Position numbers and translations under genes: made by a program
The notes under the pieces: generated by a model
The model's input: the letters and a program-made list of their open reading frames with translations, nothing else
Databases searched by the model: none
What the model was told of the DNA's origin: nothing
From: Anastrepha obliqua
Taxonomy: Eukaryota; Arthropoda; Insecta; Diptera; Tephritidae
DNA length: 64,000 nt
NCBI RefSeq assembly: GCF_027943255.1
Contig: NC_072897.1
Coordinates: 59,420,406 to 59,484,405, forward strand
Direction: 5' to 3'
In this document: positions 11,320 to 22,234 of the stretch, piece after piece
Position numbering within the stretch: position 1 is the stretch's first letter
How the letters are laid out: each line of letters opens with the position of its first letter

Positions 11320-12122
11320 CACGTTGCGGACTTTGGTAAGAAATAATGCCTCCCCCTCTCAGGGATATATGGTTTGCATTGCTCTGGGCAAGCCCTCACC
11401 GCAAAAGAAAGAAAGCACAAACAATTACTAAGGAGTTGCTTCCAGCACTGCCGGCAGTGATAAAAAAGCCCCAAATACTTAATTGCAAAAGCACTTGATA
11501 TATCCAAACCCCTGAGCAAATATTCTTGCTTTGCTGTTCACAATGCACTTAAAAATGTTAGTACTGACATTATAAACATTTCAGAGCTAAAAGACGGAAA
11601 TTGACTTCTTTTTTTAAAAATATTAATATAGCAAACAAATTTTAGCAAACTAAAGCCCATCTGGCATCTGCCCATTTAAGTTTGAACTTCATAACAACCT
11701 TAAATCTACTAAAGGCACTATATTTGCACAGTGTTTAAATAACGTCTCCTAAAGTGAAATAATTGACAATTTAAAAGATCAAGGAGTTACTTCTGTATAC
11801 AAGTTTCTTAAATTCGTTGACGGCAAATCCGCACCTTCTGGAGTCATTCTATTAACCTTTGATCTCTACCACTTGCCTGAGAAAATTGAAGTGTCATGGT
11901 ATAAAACAAAAGTAAGACAGGTTAATTATAATCTAAAAACGCCTGAGGTGAGGCTATGTTTGTAAAAAATCCCTCAGCCATAAATTTATCCCAATAGCTT
12001 CTAATATTCAGTCTGTTGCTGGAAAAGTAGATATAGGTTTTAAAATTACAATTACTACATGTTACATTTCACCTGAGCAACCATTTAGTAGTACAGAAAT
12101 CCTAAATTTAAAAAATCCTTTT

Positions 12123-12812
12123 TTGGATCCTATCATCCTTCTGGATGACTTTAATGGGTGGTCCTCTTTGGGAGTCACCTACAACAAAATAATCGAGAAC
12201 GTCATCCTTGCAAAAAATTTAGTTATTCTTAACGATGGTTTCCCTAAACATTTTTCGACAAATAGGATCTTTTCGCATCCAGATATTTCTATTCCCTCTT
12301 CCTCAATAGCCCCAAAACTAGAACCCAAAAGGTTGAGTGATCTACACAATAGTGATCAATATCCTATTATTACATCTCTCTCCATGCCACAATTTTACAG
12401 AGTAAAACCTAAACCTAAATTTATAACAGAAAGAGTTGGTTGGGAAACTTTCTGTTTTAACATAACACACCTATTAAGTAAAAAACCTGAATCAGCTAAT
12501 GTCAACAAAGAAGCTTTTACTATCAAGTCCCTCATACGTTCAGCAGCGAATATTTCTATCCCACAGACTTGCACCAAAAAGTTCTCTGCGAAACTTCCAT
12601 ATTGGTCAAATTTGCTCTCCATCCTGGAGAAAACTAAACAATCTTCTTGGGCGGAGTACAAGCGAACTAGGTCTGACGAGAATCTTGTAAAATACAAAAA
12701 AGCCAACGCATGCTTCAGGCGCGAATTAAAAGCATCGGAAAGGCAAGCTCTAGAAACTCTTACTGCCAGCATAACACCCTCCGCTAACCCAAAAAGATCT
12801 CGTCATATATAA
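12123..12812 (+). pseudogene. I-like ORF2: endonuclease C-terminal half and linker
   Basis: This 229-residue frame begins with DPIILLDDFNGWSSLWG-like sequence (DDFNGWSSLG), the GDFNAH-equivalent block of APE endonucleases. It passes through HPDISIPSSSIAP and ends the nuclease with LSDLHNSDQYPII, where SDQYPI stands for the conserved SDHxPI catalytic His block (His replaced by Gln). The remainder is basic linker (KLPYWSNLLSILEKTKQSSWAEYKRT). The missing catalytic His and missing N-terminus make this nuclease inactive. The reading stops at a TAA near 12,810, before the RT. Confidence 0.75.
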
Positions 12813-12999
12813 AATATCTTACTTCTTTCTGTTGGCGTAACCACATCCCTTTTATACCTCGCCAGAAGGCCCAATATATTCCCCCAAGGAAATTGTTGAC
12901 AAATTTGCAATAACTTGGTCAAACTATTCACATAGTTCAAACTTACATGCGGATTTTAGCTGCAAAAAGCCAAGTATAGTACCAAAATGTTATCACAAT

Positions 13000-14080
13000 T
13001 CCTCACACTCCTATGAAGCTCTTTCTTCGTTGTCAGGTAAAACACCAGGTTCTGATAGAATAACGTTCGACATCTTGAAAAACTTGCCATTCGCCTTAAA
13101 ATCTCCGTTGTTAATTTGTACAATTCGATATTAGAACAAGGAACATTTCCACAATCATAGAAAATTGCTGCAATAATCCCGATTCCCAAACAAACCAAAC
13201 TCCCTCATTTCCAATTTCAGGTTTATATCCCTGTTACCTTGCATCTCGAAAGTTTTGGAGAAGATCATTGCTGGTCGTCTTGAAAGGTTTGCCCAGCAAA
13301 ATAACCTCTTAGGTCCACATCAGCTTGGAATGCAAACTTGAAAAACTTAGGCGTTATAGATCCACTGCTTATCTTTGAAAACTTTGCCTCAACAGAACTG
13401 GCTCGCACGTTCGTGCGTGTAAACAACAATGAGTCTAACGTTCTCCCACTTTTCAATGGAATACACCAAGGGTCTCCTCTTTCTGTAATCTTGTTCATAA
13501 AAGCGTTCAAAGAAGTCAGCTCTATCATATCCTTAAACGCAAATATTGAACACTTTGCTTATGCAGACAACGTGCTGATTTTCTCTAAAACTACCGATTT
13601 AAAAACTGTCAAAAACTCATTCGAACTCTCTAAACACGAACTTTGGTCGAAATCATCAGGAGCAAGTATGACTATTAACAAAAGCTCCACTTTTCACATT
13701 TGCCGTAAACACAAGTGTACTTTCCCCTCAATATCCTTTTCTAATGTCACACTTCCTCACACTAACACCCTTAAAGTACTCGGAATTATATTTGATAAAA
13801 AAATTAAATTTAAGCATAATTGTGAACATATTAGAATAAGCTTATTATCAAGACTAAATATAATTAAGTACCTGTCTTCAAAACACTATCTAGTTCATAC
13901 ACAAACGCTGGTAAACATAACTAGAGCTTTGATATTATCTAAGATAGACTTCGGATTAGCTACTTACGGGCATTGCGCATATACCCATCTGAAACGCCTA
14001 GAAGCGCCTTATCACGCAGCAGTTAGAAGGAGCATTAGAGCTTTCCTACTTCTCCCATTTCTGCCATCTTAGCGGAAGCT
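13000..14080 (+). pseudogene. I-like ORF2: reverse transcriptase
   Basis: The early RT (KTPGSD near 13,035-13,055, then LHLESFGEDHCWSS-like sequence) is frameshifted. The main open frame runs 13,338-14,072 and has NGIHQGSPLSVILF, the conserved QGxxLSP block, and HFAYADNVLIF, where the catalytic YADD has become YADN. It continues with MTINKSSTFHIC, LKVLGIIFDKKIKF and the thumb (ALILSKIDFGLATYG). Loss of the second catalytic Asp means the enzyme would be inactive even without the flanking stops. Confidence 0.8.
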
Positions 14081-14289
14081 GGTCTACCTACCCTTGTGGA
14101 AAGGGTATCAAATAACACGCTGATGTGTATCCATAGATTTTTATATTGCAGAAACAAGCTTTTGTTTGAATGCGTTTCCTCATGTCAACACAAGACAAGT
14201 ACAAAAGGCCGAAAGTCAACGATTTCAGACATTTTAAATCAAGCCAAAGAACTGAACATATTATACTTATATCACCTATTCTCGTAGAA

Positions 14290-14810
14290 AACCCGTCTCA
14301 TCCAGAATGGGTCGTACCAAGCTGTTTAGTCATAAATAATTTAATGCATCTTCAAAAAAATACTACTGGTCCCGATGAATTCAAACAATTATATCTTGAA
14401 ACTGTTACTCCTTTGAAATCAGACTGGCAACTAATATTTACTGACGGATCTAAAACCGATACCTGCACTTTATTTGTCGTAACAAACGAAATAGGTACCA
14501 CTATAACCGTTCGAGTTTAACCAAGTTACTGCTCAATTTTCACAGCCGAAACTGCTGCGTTACTTGAAGCGGTACACTTCGCTTCCCAAAAAAACGATCG
14601 ATATATAATATGCAGTGACAGCAAATCAACAATCGAGGCTATTTTGAACCCAGCTATTAGCTCTCCAGTAATCACAAAAATGCGCAACATGCTCACACAA
14701 CAAAAAGGTTCAATCAAATTTATGTGGGTTCCGGGTCACAGTGGCATCAAACGTAACGAGCTAAGGAGGCAACCAAAGAGCCATTGTACATGTTCGAATA
14801 CACTCTTCCA
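14290..14810 (+). pseudogene. I-like ORF2: RNase H domain
   Basis: WQLIFTDGSKTDT (14,428-14,465) gives the first catalytic Asp. After a stop at 14,518, FTAETAALLEAVHFAS supplies the catalytic Glu, IICSDSKSTIEAI the second Asp, and KFMWVPGHSGIKRNE the His block. All four active-site positions of a cellular-type RNase H are visible but across a stop and a frame change. This domain distinguishes I/LOA/R1-group LINEs from Jockey elements lacking it. Downstream to about 15,060 the sequence still resembles the cysteine-containing C-terminal tail. Confidence 0.8.
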
Positions 14811-15589
14811 GGAGATATAAAAAAACTGGTAAGGCAGGCATGGACCAATTATGAAAGTTCCTTGAACAAACGGAACCAGTACCAACATCACTACAAAACC
14901 TTCAATCTCTCGAGGTCTAAAAACCAATACCCGTCAAACTCATGATGCCGGAAGACCGTTGTTCGTCTGAGAATAGGCCATACAATTTCAACCCACTCGT
15001 ATATGCTAAATGGTTTGCCGAAACCCCCGTGCCCGTTTTGTGCATTCAGCGAGTTCAACGTATATAACTTAATGGATATATAGTATGTTCAGCAATCCAA
15101 TATATTGATAATCGGTATTTAAAAATATCAAACCATCTGAACTTCTGAAGCAGACAACGGACTATAATATTAGTGTCATAAATCAATTCGTTTCACGCTG
15201 CAAATTGCAAATGTAACTGCATGGACTTCTAAGTTATCTGGTATATAAAGTAGTGGTACATCCACATTCTCGCGATCGTGAAATTTGTAAAGGTCGATCC
15301 AAGGAGCACCAGGAGATTTGGTGGCTCCTAAAAGACTTAGGCTAAAAAGCCCATTGTATTTAAAGCTCTGGAAAGGGGCTAGATAGTTAAGCAGGGAAGG
15401 AGAAAAGTATCAGAGAAAGAGATAGGAAAGAATAGAGACAGATATAGAGATAGTTAGTCCTGTGAGAATTTTCCAGATTCTTTGGCAAATCTGTAAATAC
15501 CCTCCAGTTTTAGAGAACGAATTTACCCATTCTCATGACATCGGAGAAAACTCGTAGCCGTGCTCCAGCAAAGGCAGGACAATCACAGA

Positions 15590-15989
15590 AAAAGTGCTCA
15601 GGGCAATCCGCACCACTGATCCACGGTTGGCTAATTCGTCGGCAATTTCGTTTCTTTGAACACCGGAGTGTCCCGGAACCCATATAAGTACAAGCCTTTT
15701 TTGTCTTGCGACAGAGTTAAACTTTTTCTTACATTCTTGAACAATCTTTGAGGACTACTTCGCATTCTTCAGGACCTTCAGTGCAGCCTGACTGTCACTG
15801 AAAACTCCCATCTGTTTCCCGCTCCATCTCCTCTCGATTATCCATTCGGCTACTTTCAGGATGGCGAAAACTTCCGTTTGGAAAACAGTTGCCATTCCCC
15901 AATAGCATAGTGATACTTAAACGATAGTTTTAAGTACCATCCGGCTCCAGACCCTATTGCATTCTTGGACCCATCGGTAAAGAAAGTAT
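15590..15989 (-). pseudogene. LOA-like ORF2: RNase H domain
   Basis: DTFFTDGSKNAIGSGAGWYL (near 15,940-15,985) provides the first Asp; the GVFSDSQAA-like second block lies near 15,800 and VPGHSGVQRNEIADELANRG at 15,610-15,680 the His/Asp block. The frame is lost around 15,856. Beyond it a cysteine-bearing tail (LSTFSVIVLPLL region, aligned to FLCECPAFAGAR of copy A) runs to about 15,480. RNase H removes the RNA template strand during LINE integration. Confidence 0.8.
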
Positions 15990-17853
15990 CCATCAAACCT
16001 CCCTGCATGCATTTTGGATTGCTCCATTGCACACGCAATGGAAATCTGACATCAAATTTCCTTCCAAATGAAACTGTGGGTATCAGGTCGTCTTTAGGTG
16101 CCAAAATCAGTGGATACTGCTCAGATAGCAACTTAAAGATTTCTCTGTCTTCCGAAGTTCCATCTTCGTGCCAGAAACCATATTTATGTAGTCTACGCAC
16201 TGCTCTTATTGCTTCCTGTTGTATCTTAAGATCCAGGGGGAGCAAGTCAAGCACAGCATTTAGGACATCACCAGAGGTTGTACTCATGGCACCCGTGATG
16301 CATAAACCTACACTTCTTTGTAGCCTGTATAGTTCCCGGATTGTGGACTTAACCATGCTCCGTCGCCACCAGACCACAGAAGCGTAAGTGATGATTGGTC
16401 TGATAAGTGTTGTGTATAGGACCACAGTAGGTTTCAGACCCCAGGTTTTACCAAAGGCTCTACGGCATTGCTGAAAAATTCTTAATGCGCGATTCACCTT
16501 CAGTGAAACGTGTGTCTCCCAAGTTAGCTTATTATCCAAGATTACTCCTGCATATTTAACTTCATCGGAAAGACCAAGTGCCACACCTTTCGGGGTTGGA
16601 AGACTAAGTCAATCCAATTTCCGTTTTCTCGTAAACAAGACTATGGTTGTTTTGTTCGTATTAACGGAACGACCTTGTCTCATACACCAGTCATCGATTT
16701 TGTCAAGAATCTTCTGCACTTTCGTTCAAAGCCTCCTTAGTGATTATCCGATGTTAGCGCACAGACATCGTCCGCATATGCTTGGACATGAACACCGAGT
16801 TCCTGCATCTCCGTTAGTAGAGAGTATACGACGAAGCATCACAACAGCGGAGAAAGAACACCCCCTTGGGGACACCCTTGCTTGGCCCTGACTTTGATTA
16901 GTTCGTCACTGCTCCCCCCAGCGGTTAACAGCCTCTCAGAGAGCATGGAATACATCCATTTTACAATGGTTTGATTAACTCCGAGTCATTCGGCTGAAGA
17001 ATATATCGAGCCGAAAGTGGTATTATCAAAAGCCCCCTCAATGTCCACGAACACGCCCATTGTGTATTCATCAGCTTCCAGCCCGGCTTCAATCTTCCTA
17101 ACAAGATCGTGTAAGGCTGATTCACATGATTTTCCACTCTGGTAAGTGTGTTGATTTCTACTAAGTGGACTTCTCGGCAATACCCCAACTCGAATATGTT
17201 TCTCTACCACTCGTTCCAGACTTTTCAACATGAACGATGTCAAACTGATTGGTCTAAAACTTTTGGCCATTGGGATGGTATATAACCAAATGCAAGACAG
17301 GCTGTGAAGATCCATTTCAGGGCCTAAATCAGCCTGTCTCCTCCTGTTTTAAGCATTGCTGGATATATTCCGTCAGGTCCAGGAGACTTAAAGTTCTCAA
17401 AGGAAGACAAGGAAAACCTTATCGATTCTTTTGTCACTATCCGACTAGGAATATACAAGCTATACCTAGAGGTTCTACCGTTGCTACTGTTATTGTTCAT
17501 GCCACTCTCTTCTTCAGAGAGACTTCTTTTTTCCCCGGAATATTGGTTTCGAGTAGAGCATTAAGCGTTTCCGATTTGGAAATGGTGTATGAACCATCAG
17601 GTTTTCGAATGGAATCCAGCCTTACTGAGCGGTCTAGATGAATGACCTTAGAAAGTCTCGCTATTTCCGTCATTCCTTCGACGTTACTGCAGAAATTTAT
17701 ATAGGATTCATGTTTGGCTTTCCGTACTTTTTTCTTATATTCTCTCTGTGTAAGTCGATGATTAGCCCAGTCCTCTTCAGGTTGGGTCTTTAAGGCCTTA
17801 ATAAGAAGTTTTCTGGACCGTACACGAAGCTTCGACAGTTCCGGATTCCACAA
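15990..17853 (-). pseudogene. LOA-like ORF2: linker and reverse transcriptase
   Basis: The linker (17,497-17,853) has NPELSKLRVRSRKLL and HRLTQREYKKKVRKAKHES. RT follows with SFRPISLTSFMLKSLERVVE (17,200-17,270), VFVDIEGAFDNTTF (catalytic motif A, near 17,040), VQAYADDVCALTSD (near 16,770), and a long clean frame (15,856-16,584) with EVKYAGVILDNKLTWETHV and YTTLIRPIITYASVVWW. Catalytic Asp residues are all retained; at least three frame changes separate the pieces. Compared with copy A this copy keeps the region between YADD and the thumb. Confidence 0.85.
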
Positions 17854-17899
17854 AGGAACCGCTTTCGCCTGTCCACTATGCCTGAGTGGGCACAGTTCC

Positions 17900-18840
17900 T
17901 CAAAGCAATTGATTAAAGTACCTTCTTATTTCTAAATATTTAGCATAATCAATAGTTCCTTCTGATTTGAGTTTTTTCAGGTTTGGTGATTGCTCTGTTA
18001 CAAGTTCACCATACCTGTCCCAGTCCACATTTCGAGGATTCCTACCGGAAGGTATTGATATTGTATCAATTCCCAGCCGGAATTCGATAAGACAATGATC
18101 AGAAAGAAGTCCTCTTCCAAAACTCGGCATTGGTTGATTTGATTTCTAACTGACCTAGCGGTAAGTGGTTAACCAAGCACCTCTTGTCCCCTTCTGGTCA
18201 CAAAAGTTGGTTTGTTACCAGTGTTTTGAGTGACCAAATCGGATGACAGGATAAAATCCAGTAACTTGAGACCTCTGGGGTTGCATTTGCTGCTTCCCCA
18301 CACAATGTTCTGTGAATTTGCATCACAGCCCACTATTAGCCCCAGATTATTGGACTCTGCATACTTGACCACTTCTCGTAGCTCCCTCGAAGGAGGTGGC
18401 TGTAAAGAGTCGTAGGGTAGGTAGGCCGAAACTGTGATGGCTTCGACTCTGTTCCCAGTCTTCAAGTACTTTATCTTTGCAACAACGATATCTTCGGAGC
18501 ATAGCTCTTTTAACATCGTATGTTCGATCAACCTTGGCATGATAATACATGCTCGCGGTCTCACATTCCCTTCACAATGAAGTATTTGTCCCCACGACAT
18601 AGCACCTAGACCACAGATACGCTTGTGACATAACCATGGTTCTTGTTTTTGTATTATGTTTGGGTTTGTTTGCAGTTTTGCATGCCGACGGCACATGAGA
18701 GCTGTAGACGCTTTGCTATGCTGCAGATTTATCTGTGTAAATATTATTTCAGTCATGAGACTGAGTATATTTACGCTTTGTCCTCCACCTAATCCTGGAC
18801 ACGGAAATGGATTCGCCCCAGATGTAGGTGAGGACGGCAC
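17900..18840 (-). pseudogene. LOA-like ORF2: endonuclease
   Basis: The open part (18,169-18,840) starts before IIFTQINLQHSKASTALM, with the QxNLxHSKAA catalytic Asn block, then QEPWLCHKRICGL (catalytic Glu region), AITVSAYLPYDS and LIVGCDANSQNIVWGSS. It stops at 18,169; a second frame (17,900-18,130) holds LLSDHCLIEFRLG, the SDHxxI catalytic His block, and NPRNVDWDRY. All nuclease motifs are present, split by one frameshift or stop. The enzyme's role is to nick genomic DNA for target-primed reverse transcription. Confidence 0.85.
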
Positions 18841-19054
18841 CCGTACTTCGACTTAAAAACCTTGAGGGGCCCAAGATCGATACCCAGTACCAGGTGGGAA
18901 CTCGTCTCCGGAGTGGTAGCAAATTTCTGCCTGGTGCACGAGTATACTCTCCAGAGAGTCGTGACAAGATCTTTGTTCTGAACATGGATGCGTGTGAGGA
19001 GTCGTGCTGAACTACAGGAAAGACACTCCTCCAGACACTCGCTCGTACCACTCT

Positions 19055-20127
19055 TTATTTGCTACTCTTAACAGGAATGAACTTGCTGTTTTCGCAGGCT
19101 GGAATTTTTGCTATCTCTTTTTCCAGCCATTCTCGGGAAAAAGCATTGGAACAGTGCACCTTTACGATGCCGTCCACCACGCTTTTACCCTCGAAAGTCG
19201 GCGCGTCCTCTGACTCACCGGTAGCTTTCCAAAGATGACTGTCAATATAGTCTTGTTGCCCTTTGGACAGCAGACTCTCTTGTTTGTCGGTATGTATCTC
19301 CACTGTCATTGCCAGACGTTAACGGAAGAGTGTCATTCGACATTTGAGGTCTCTTAGCCTTTGCCTTGTCAGGTAAAGGTTTATCTGCCTTGGATTGGGT
19401 CAATAATGCAGGCATTTCCGAATATCGTCTCCCGACTTTTCTCTTCTTTGCCTTTTTCCTCTTCCTGGTCGTTGGCACAGACCCCTTTCGTTTCCGGAAG
19501 AGTGCAACGTTACAGAGGAATCTTCTGTTCTGCCACGCTTTCCCGTTTCCATTACAGGTGTCGAAGTTGACGGAGCTTAACTACTTACCTTAACTAATGC
19601 TTCGGCTTTCTTCGCCTTCTGTCTTCTTTGTTTGATCTGCCTTGCGGATAGACCAGCTCTTGCGTTCGAACCTTCAGTAACTTCAGTGTTTTTACTACCT
19701 GTTTTTTACTTACCTGATTCGCACCAGGTTTGACCGTTGTCAAAGGCTTACTCGGTACCAGAGATCCATCTGAGTCTACTGAGAGATTGTTCGCCATCTC
19801 CACAACCTCCACAACTTGTTCAGTTGCTTCGGATGGTTTTGGCGACGTTGTATCGCTCACACTCACTCGGCTCTCCATTGGCATAGCCAATGTGCCATGT
19901 TTCACCACTAGTAATGCGCTTCCTCCGGAACCCTGGGTGTCAGTTCCGGTCATAGAGGGGTGTGAGGTTCTGGCCTGCACATCCGATGCCCGAACCGTCA
20001 TTTGCTCGACGGGAGGATTTCCCGAAAGTGGGTTACCTCGTGCAGAAACATCCATCGCTAACCTCCACATTGTAGAAAAATGCATTTTATGCCCCCTGCT
20101 GGGTTGCCGGTACGGTATTCTCCACAT
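19055..20127 (-). pseudogene. LOA-like ORF1 (Gag-like) remnant
   Basis: Three pieces are visible: a Thr/Ser-rich N-terminal part (19,594-20,127) rich in basic residues near its end (KVRTQELVYPQGRSNKEDRRRRKPKH), a lysine-rich middle (19,242-19,478; PTTRKRKKAKKRKVGRRY) and a folded-looking part (19,055-19,309) with GQQDYIDSHLWKA, DGIVKVHCSNAFSREWLEKEI. The last resembles the Gag-like domain (the type annotated as DUF4780) of LOA/R1-group ORF1 proteins, which bind element RNA. No cysteine knuckles are evident. The frames change at about 19,245 and 19,590. Confidence 0.65.
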
Positions 20128-20291
20128 GGTACTTGGGTGGCCACCAATTCGGCCGTTCCGCAGATGGGTGGATACCCAATTCTTTATATATATAAATCAC
20201 CACTTAAGTCTCATCCCCGCGGCAAGGAGACCGCCTCTACCCCTCGACCTCCCGATTGTACTATCTTCATCTTTCTCCAGTATACGGATAA

Positions 20292-21694
20292 TCTATACTA
20301 ATATTATAAAGAGGAAAACTTTGTTTGTTTGTTTGTTTGTTTGTAACGAATAGGCTCAAAAACTACTGCACCGATTTTAAAAATTCTTTCACCATTCGAA
20401 AACTACATTATCCAAGAGTAACATGGATTACATTTTATTTTGGAAAAAATAGGGTTCCGTAAGATATTTGGATTTTTCGGACACAAACTGAAAAAAATCT
20501 TATATATAAAATAAAGTCAACTTTTTGTGTGTGTTCGCTAACCGGGCGTGTCTGCACCGACTTAAACCAAACTTACACACATTATTAAGAAGGTATTGAA
20601 GATGGTTTCCGTATAGTTTGGATTCCTATTGGTGGATAGGGCTCGAGATATAGGTCAAAACGTGGACCCGGGTAACCTTTGGATGTGTATGTACAATATG
20701 GGTATCAAATTGAAGCTGTTGGTGAATGCTTTAGTACAGAGTATTTTTCATGCCGCTCCGTAACTGGGGTCTCGAGATATAGGTCAAAACGTGGACCCGG
20801 GTAACCTTTGGTTGTGTATGTACAATATGGGTATCAAATGAAAGCTGTTGATAAGTGCTTTGATACGGGGTAATTTTCATACCTATTGATGACTAGGGTC
20901 TGGAAATATATGCCAAAACGTGGAAACGCCGTGTCTTTGCACCGAATTAAACCAAACTTACACGCATTGTTAAGGAGGTATTGAAGATGGTTTCCGTATA
21001 GTTTGGATACCTATTGGTAGATAGGGTCTCGAGATATAGGTCAAAACGTGGACCCGGGTAACCTTCGGATGTGTATGTACAATATGGGTATCAAATGGAA
21101 GCTGTTGGTGAATGCTTTAGTTAAGAGTATTTCCATCCGCTCTGTGACTAGGGTCTCGAGATAGAGACCAAAACGTGGACCCTAGAATGTGTTTGTACAA
21201 TATGGATATCAAATTGAAGCTGTTGGTGAATGCTTTAGTACAGAGTATTTTTCATGCCGCTCCGTGACTGGGGTCTCGACATATAGGTCAAAACGTGGAC
21301 CCGGATAACCTTTGGTTGTGTATGTACAATATGGGTATCAAACGAAAGCTGTTGATAAGTACTTTAATACGGGGTAATTTTCATACCTATTGATGACTAG
21401 GGTCTCGAAATATATGCCAAAACGTGGACCCGCCGTGTCTTTGCACCGAATTAAACCAAACTTACACACATTGTTAAGTAAGTATTGAAAATGGGTTTCG
21501 TAAAGTTTGGTTGTAATTCGGTTAAAAACAATCTTCCTTTTTCCTGATTTTCAATTTATATTTTATACTTACTCAAAAACCAAGCGCTTGAATAAAGAAT
21601 AAAGAAATAAATAATATGAAAACCATATATTTTCTGTTCTAAACCATATCTATTCTATTTTAGTGTGCCCAGCGAAGGGGGCCGGGTTTGCTAG
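20292..21694 (+). mobile_element. Helitron 1, complete non-autonomous copy
   Basis: The element begins TCTATACTAATATTATAAAG after an A and ends GGGTTTGCTAG before a T, the classical Helitron TC...CTAG ends inserted between A and T without target duplication. A (TTTG)n run follows the 5' end. The interior (20,600-21,480) is a diverged tandem array of 115-130-bp monomers, each with CAAAACGTGGACCC. The subterminal region near 21,525-21,560 matches that of Helitron 4 but lacks about 450 bp, including the left arm of its palindrome. No coding capacity; it would depend on an autonomous Rep/helicase such as that relic at 28-30.6 kb. Confidence 0.9.
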
Positions 21695-21924
21695 TATATT
21701 ATAATCTTGCAGCTAGCGTCTAGTAAACTTAGTATAATATATATAATTATTTCCTTTTCTTCTTTATCCATTTTATTAACCATTTAAAACAAAAGCCGAA
21801 GGCCTTAGCAGCCAGTGGTTGTTCCCTTTTTTTTCTTACTTTTTGAGTGAAATAATTATTTATAATTATTACTCTTTTCAATAAATAAATACATACTTAT
21901 ATTAATGAGTACGTGAGATTGAAA
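21695..21924. other. AT-rich spacer, nothing recognised
   Basis: Sequence between Helitron 1 and a short RTE-like RT relic. It is AT-rich with TATATA stretches and no coding or terminal-repeat signature. Confidence 0.4.
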
Positions 21925-22105
21925 GGGATATACCTCTGAAGTTGTTGCTGTCGCGTTTGTCTCCTTTCTTATGAATCGGAGCTATGAATCAGCTAGTCCG
22001 CCATATTTATGTAGATCGGCTGTAATGCCATCTTCTCCACTCGCTTTGCCGTTTTTTAGCGTACGTTCCTTAAGCTCCTGTTGAGGCGTAGAGCCAGAAC
22101 AAAAT
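21925..22105 (-). pseudogene. RTE-like reverse-transcriptase relic B
   Basis: On the minus strand the segment reads LKNGKASGEDGITADLHKYGG, the start block of an RTE-type RT, and soon after IAPIHKKGDKRDSNNFRGIS, the conserved KKGDxxxxxNxRGISL block. The normal 40-50 residues between these are reduced. It lies downstream of the C-terminal end of RTE-like relic A, so it is a second, separate fragment or a rearranged piece. Confidence 0.65.
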
Positions 22106-22234
22106 TATTGAAATCATCTCGATTGTGAGCAAGTTGTTTTAAGGAATTCCAAGTAGAGTCTGAGTTTAATAGAACCGTACCCACCATGCATCGCCAGGAG
22201 GTCTTTGGTCTTCCACCATTCATTGCACCTTGCG

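Larger units (their letters stand above)
11320..15060 (+). mobile_element. I-clade non-LTR retrotransposon (decayed)
   Basis: The region shows, in order on the plus strand, a weak ORF1-like start (near 11,346), an endonuclease remnant, a linker, a reverse transcriptase and an RNase H domain. That is the layout of the Drosophila I factor group. Coding sequence is heavily interrupted before 12,120 and better preserved from 12,123 to 14,520. It lies between the inverted LOA-like copies A and B. The 3' boundary is uncertain; coding similarity fades near 15,060 and copy B's 3' end starts at 15,279. Confidence 0.7.
15279..20290 (-). mobile_element. LOA-like non-LTR retrotransposon, copy B (near full length)
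   Basis: This is the longest copy of the family, about 5 kb. Reading from 20,290 down it has a 5' leader, ORF1, endonuclease, linker, RT with intact YADD, RNase H and a 3' tail that aligns with copy A's. It is broken by frameshifts and stops in every domain. Its 5' end lies against a Helitron inserted at 20,291/20,292, so the Helitron may mask part of the leader. Copies A and B face each other with about 5.2 kb between them. Confidence 0.85.

Noticed and set aside
20300..20345. TTTG tandem run as a microsatellite locus
   Set aside because: It is part of every Helitron 5' leader here and not an independent repeat.
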